NCBI GenBank assembly: GCA_038227045.1 | Contig: JBBRQD010000201.1 | Coordinates: forward strand, 1 to 6,729 | Direction: 5' to 3' | Source of the DNA: JANXLS01 sp038227045 | GTDB taxonomy: Bacteria; Planctomycetota; SZUA-567; H5-PLA8 | Length of the DNA stretch: 6,729 nt | Notes under the pieces: model-generated | The model's input: the letters and a program-made list of their open reading frames with translations, nothing else | The model's database searches: none | Told to the model about the DNA's origin: nothing | In this document: piece by piece, positions 6,616 through 6,729 of the stretch | Layout: the number at the start of each line of letters is the position of its first letter | Numbering within the stretch: position 1 is the first letter of the stretch | Translations under genes and position numbers: made by a program

Positions 6616-6651
6616 CTATTTTTCTAAAATTGAACGGACGATAATCCATGT

Positions 6652-6729
6652 ATGACCGACTCGACATTATCTTCGGAACGCGAGCATGAATTGGAGCATA
6701 TGATCCGCAGTCTCGCACGTGAAATTGAC
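6652..6729 (+). CDS. Start of an unidentified plus-strand gene, running off the right edge
   Basis: From ATG at 6652 an open frame of 26 codons reaches the window end: MTDSTLSSEREHELEHMIRS and onward. It is charged and helical, Glu/Arg/His-rich, with no recognisable domain. Upstream there is only a weak GGAC (6636-6639) as a ribosome binding site. It is divergent from the methylase and begins 50 bases from the truncated methylase end, so it may belong to whatever DNA replaced the methylase 5' part. Too short to name; could be a recombinase, regulator or unrelated gene. Confidence 0.4.
   Translation, partial: MTDSTLSSEREHELEHMIRSLAREID

Noticed and set aside
6602..6729. Frameshift explanation for the short methylase
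   Set aside because: I translated all three minus-strand frames from the edge to 6602; each contains a stop before the methylase start and none resembles the DUF1156 or zinc-ribbon region, so a single frameshift does not restore the gene within the window.

Overview
The window holds a compact minus-strand operon of anti-phage (defence-island) type, flanked by two partial plus-strand reading frames. The operon reads right to left: a DNA adenine methyltransferase of the DUF1156/COG1743 type that has lost its N-terminal part (6601-4688), an uncharacterised 186-residue protein (4676-4116), and a complete 1120-residue Swt1-type HEPN + DUF499/COG1483 ATPase (4097-735). The genes are 11 and 18 bases apart and the two downstream ones have Shine-Dalgarno sequences, so they look co-transcribed. 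COG1743 methylases and COG1483 ATPases recur together in bacterial defence islands, and DUF499-type ATPases are related to the BrxC/PglY ATPase of BREX. By analogy the cluster would be a modification-linked defence system, but no function is shown by sequence alone.

Left side: 1-370 is the 3' part of a plus-strand gene encoding a small, charged, helical protein with a weak resemblance to phage small-terminase-like proteins. Bases 371-734 hold no convincing gene. They carry a cluster of inverted repeats (585-688, 710-732, 426-444) and a perfect T8A8 palindrome (548-565). The operon ends here against a convergent gene, so any helicase or nuclease partner would have to lie beyond the right edge.

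Right side: the methylase frame is closed by a stop (TAA at 6613-6611) just upstream of a GTG that has no ribosome binding site. The retained protein begins at what should be the middle of the family. It keeps catalytic motif IV (DPPY) but lacks the DUF1156 region and SAM-binding motif I. The sequence beyond the break is AT-rich, contains a TATAAT box facing the operon, and begins an unrelated plus-strand frame at 6652. This looks like a deletion, insertion or recombination breakpoint. The most interesting point is an apparently intact ATPase/HEPN effector beside a crippled modification enzyme.

The organism is a Gram-negative-like bacterium with moderately high GC and normal Shine-Dalgarno use. 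I cannot fix the phylum; the protein families and the GC-rich dispersed-looking intergenic repeat would fit Verrucomicrobia, Planctomycetes or Acidobacteria. GC inside the methylase gene falls from about 70% near its 3' end to about 47% near its 5' half, suggesting a mosaic history.
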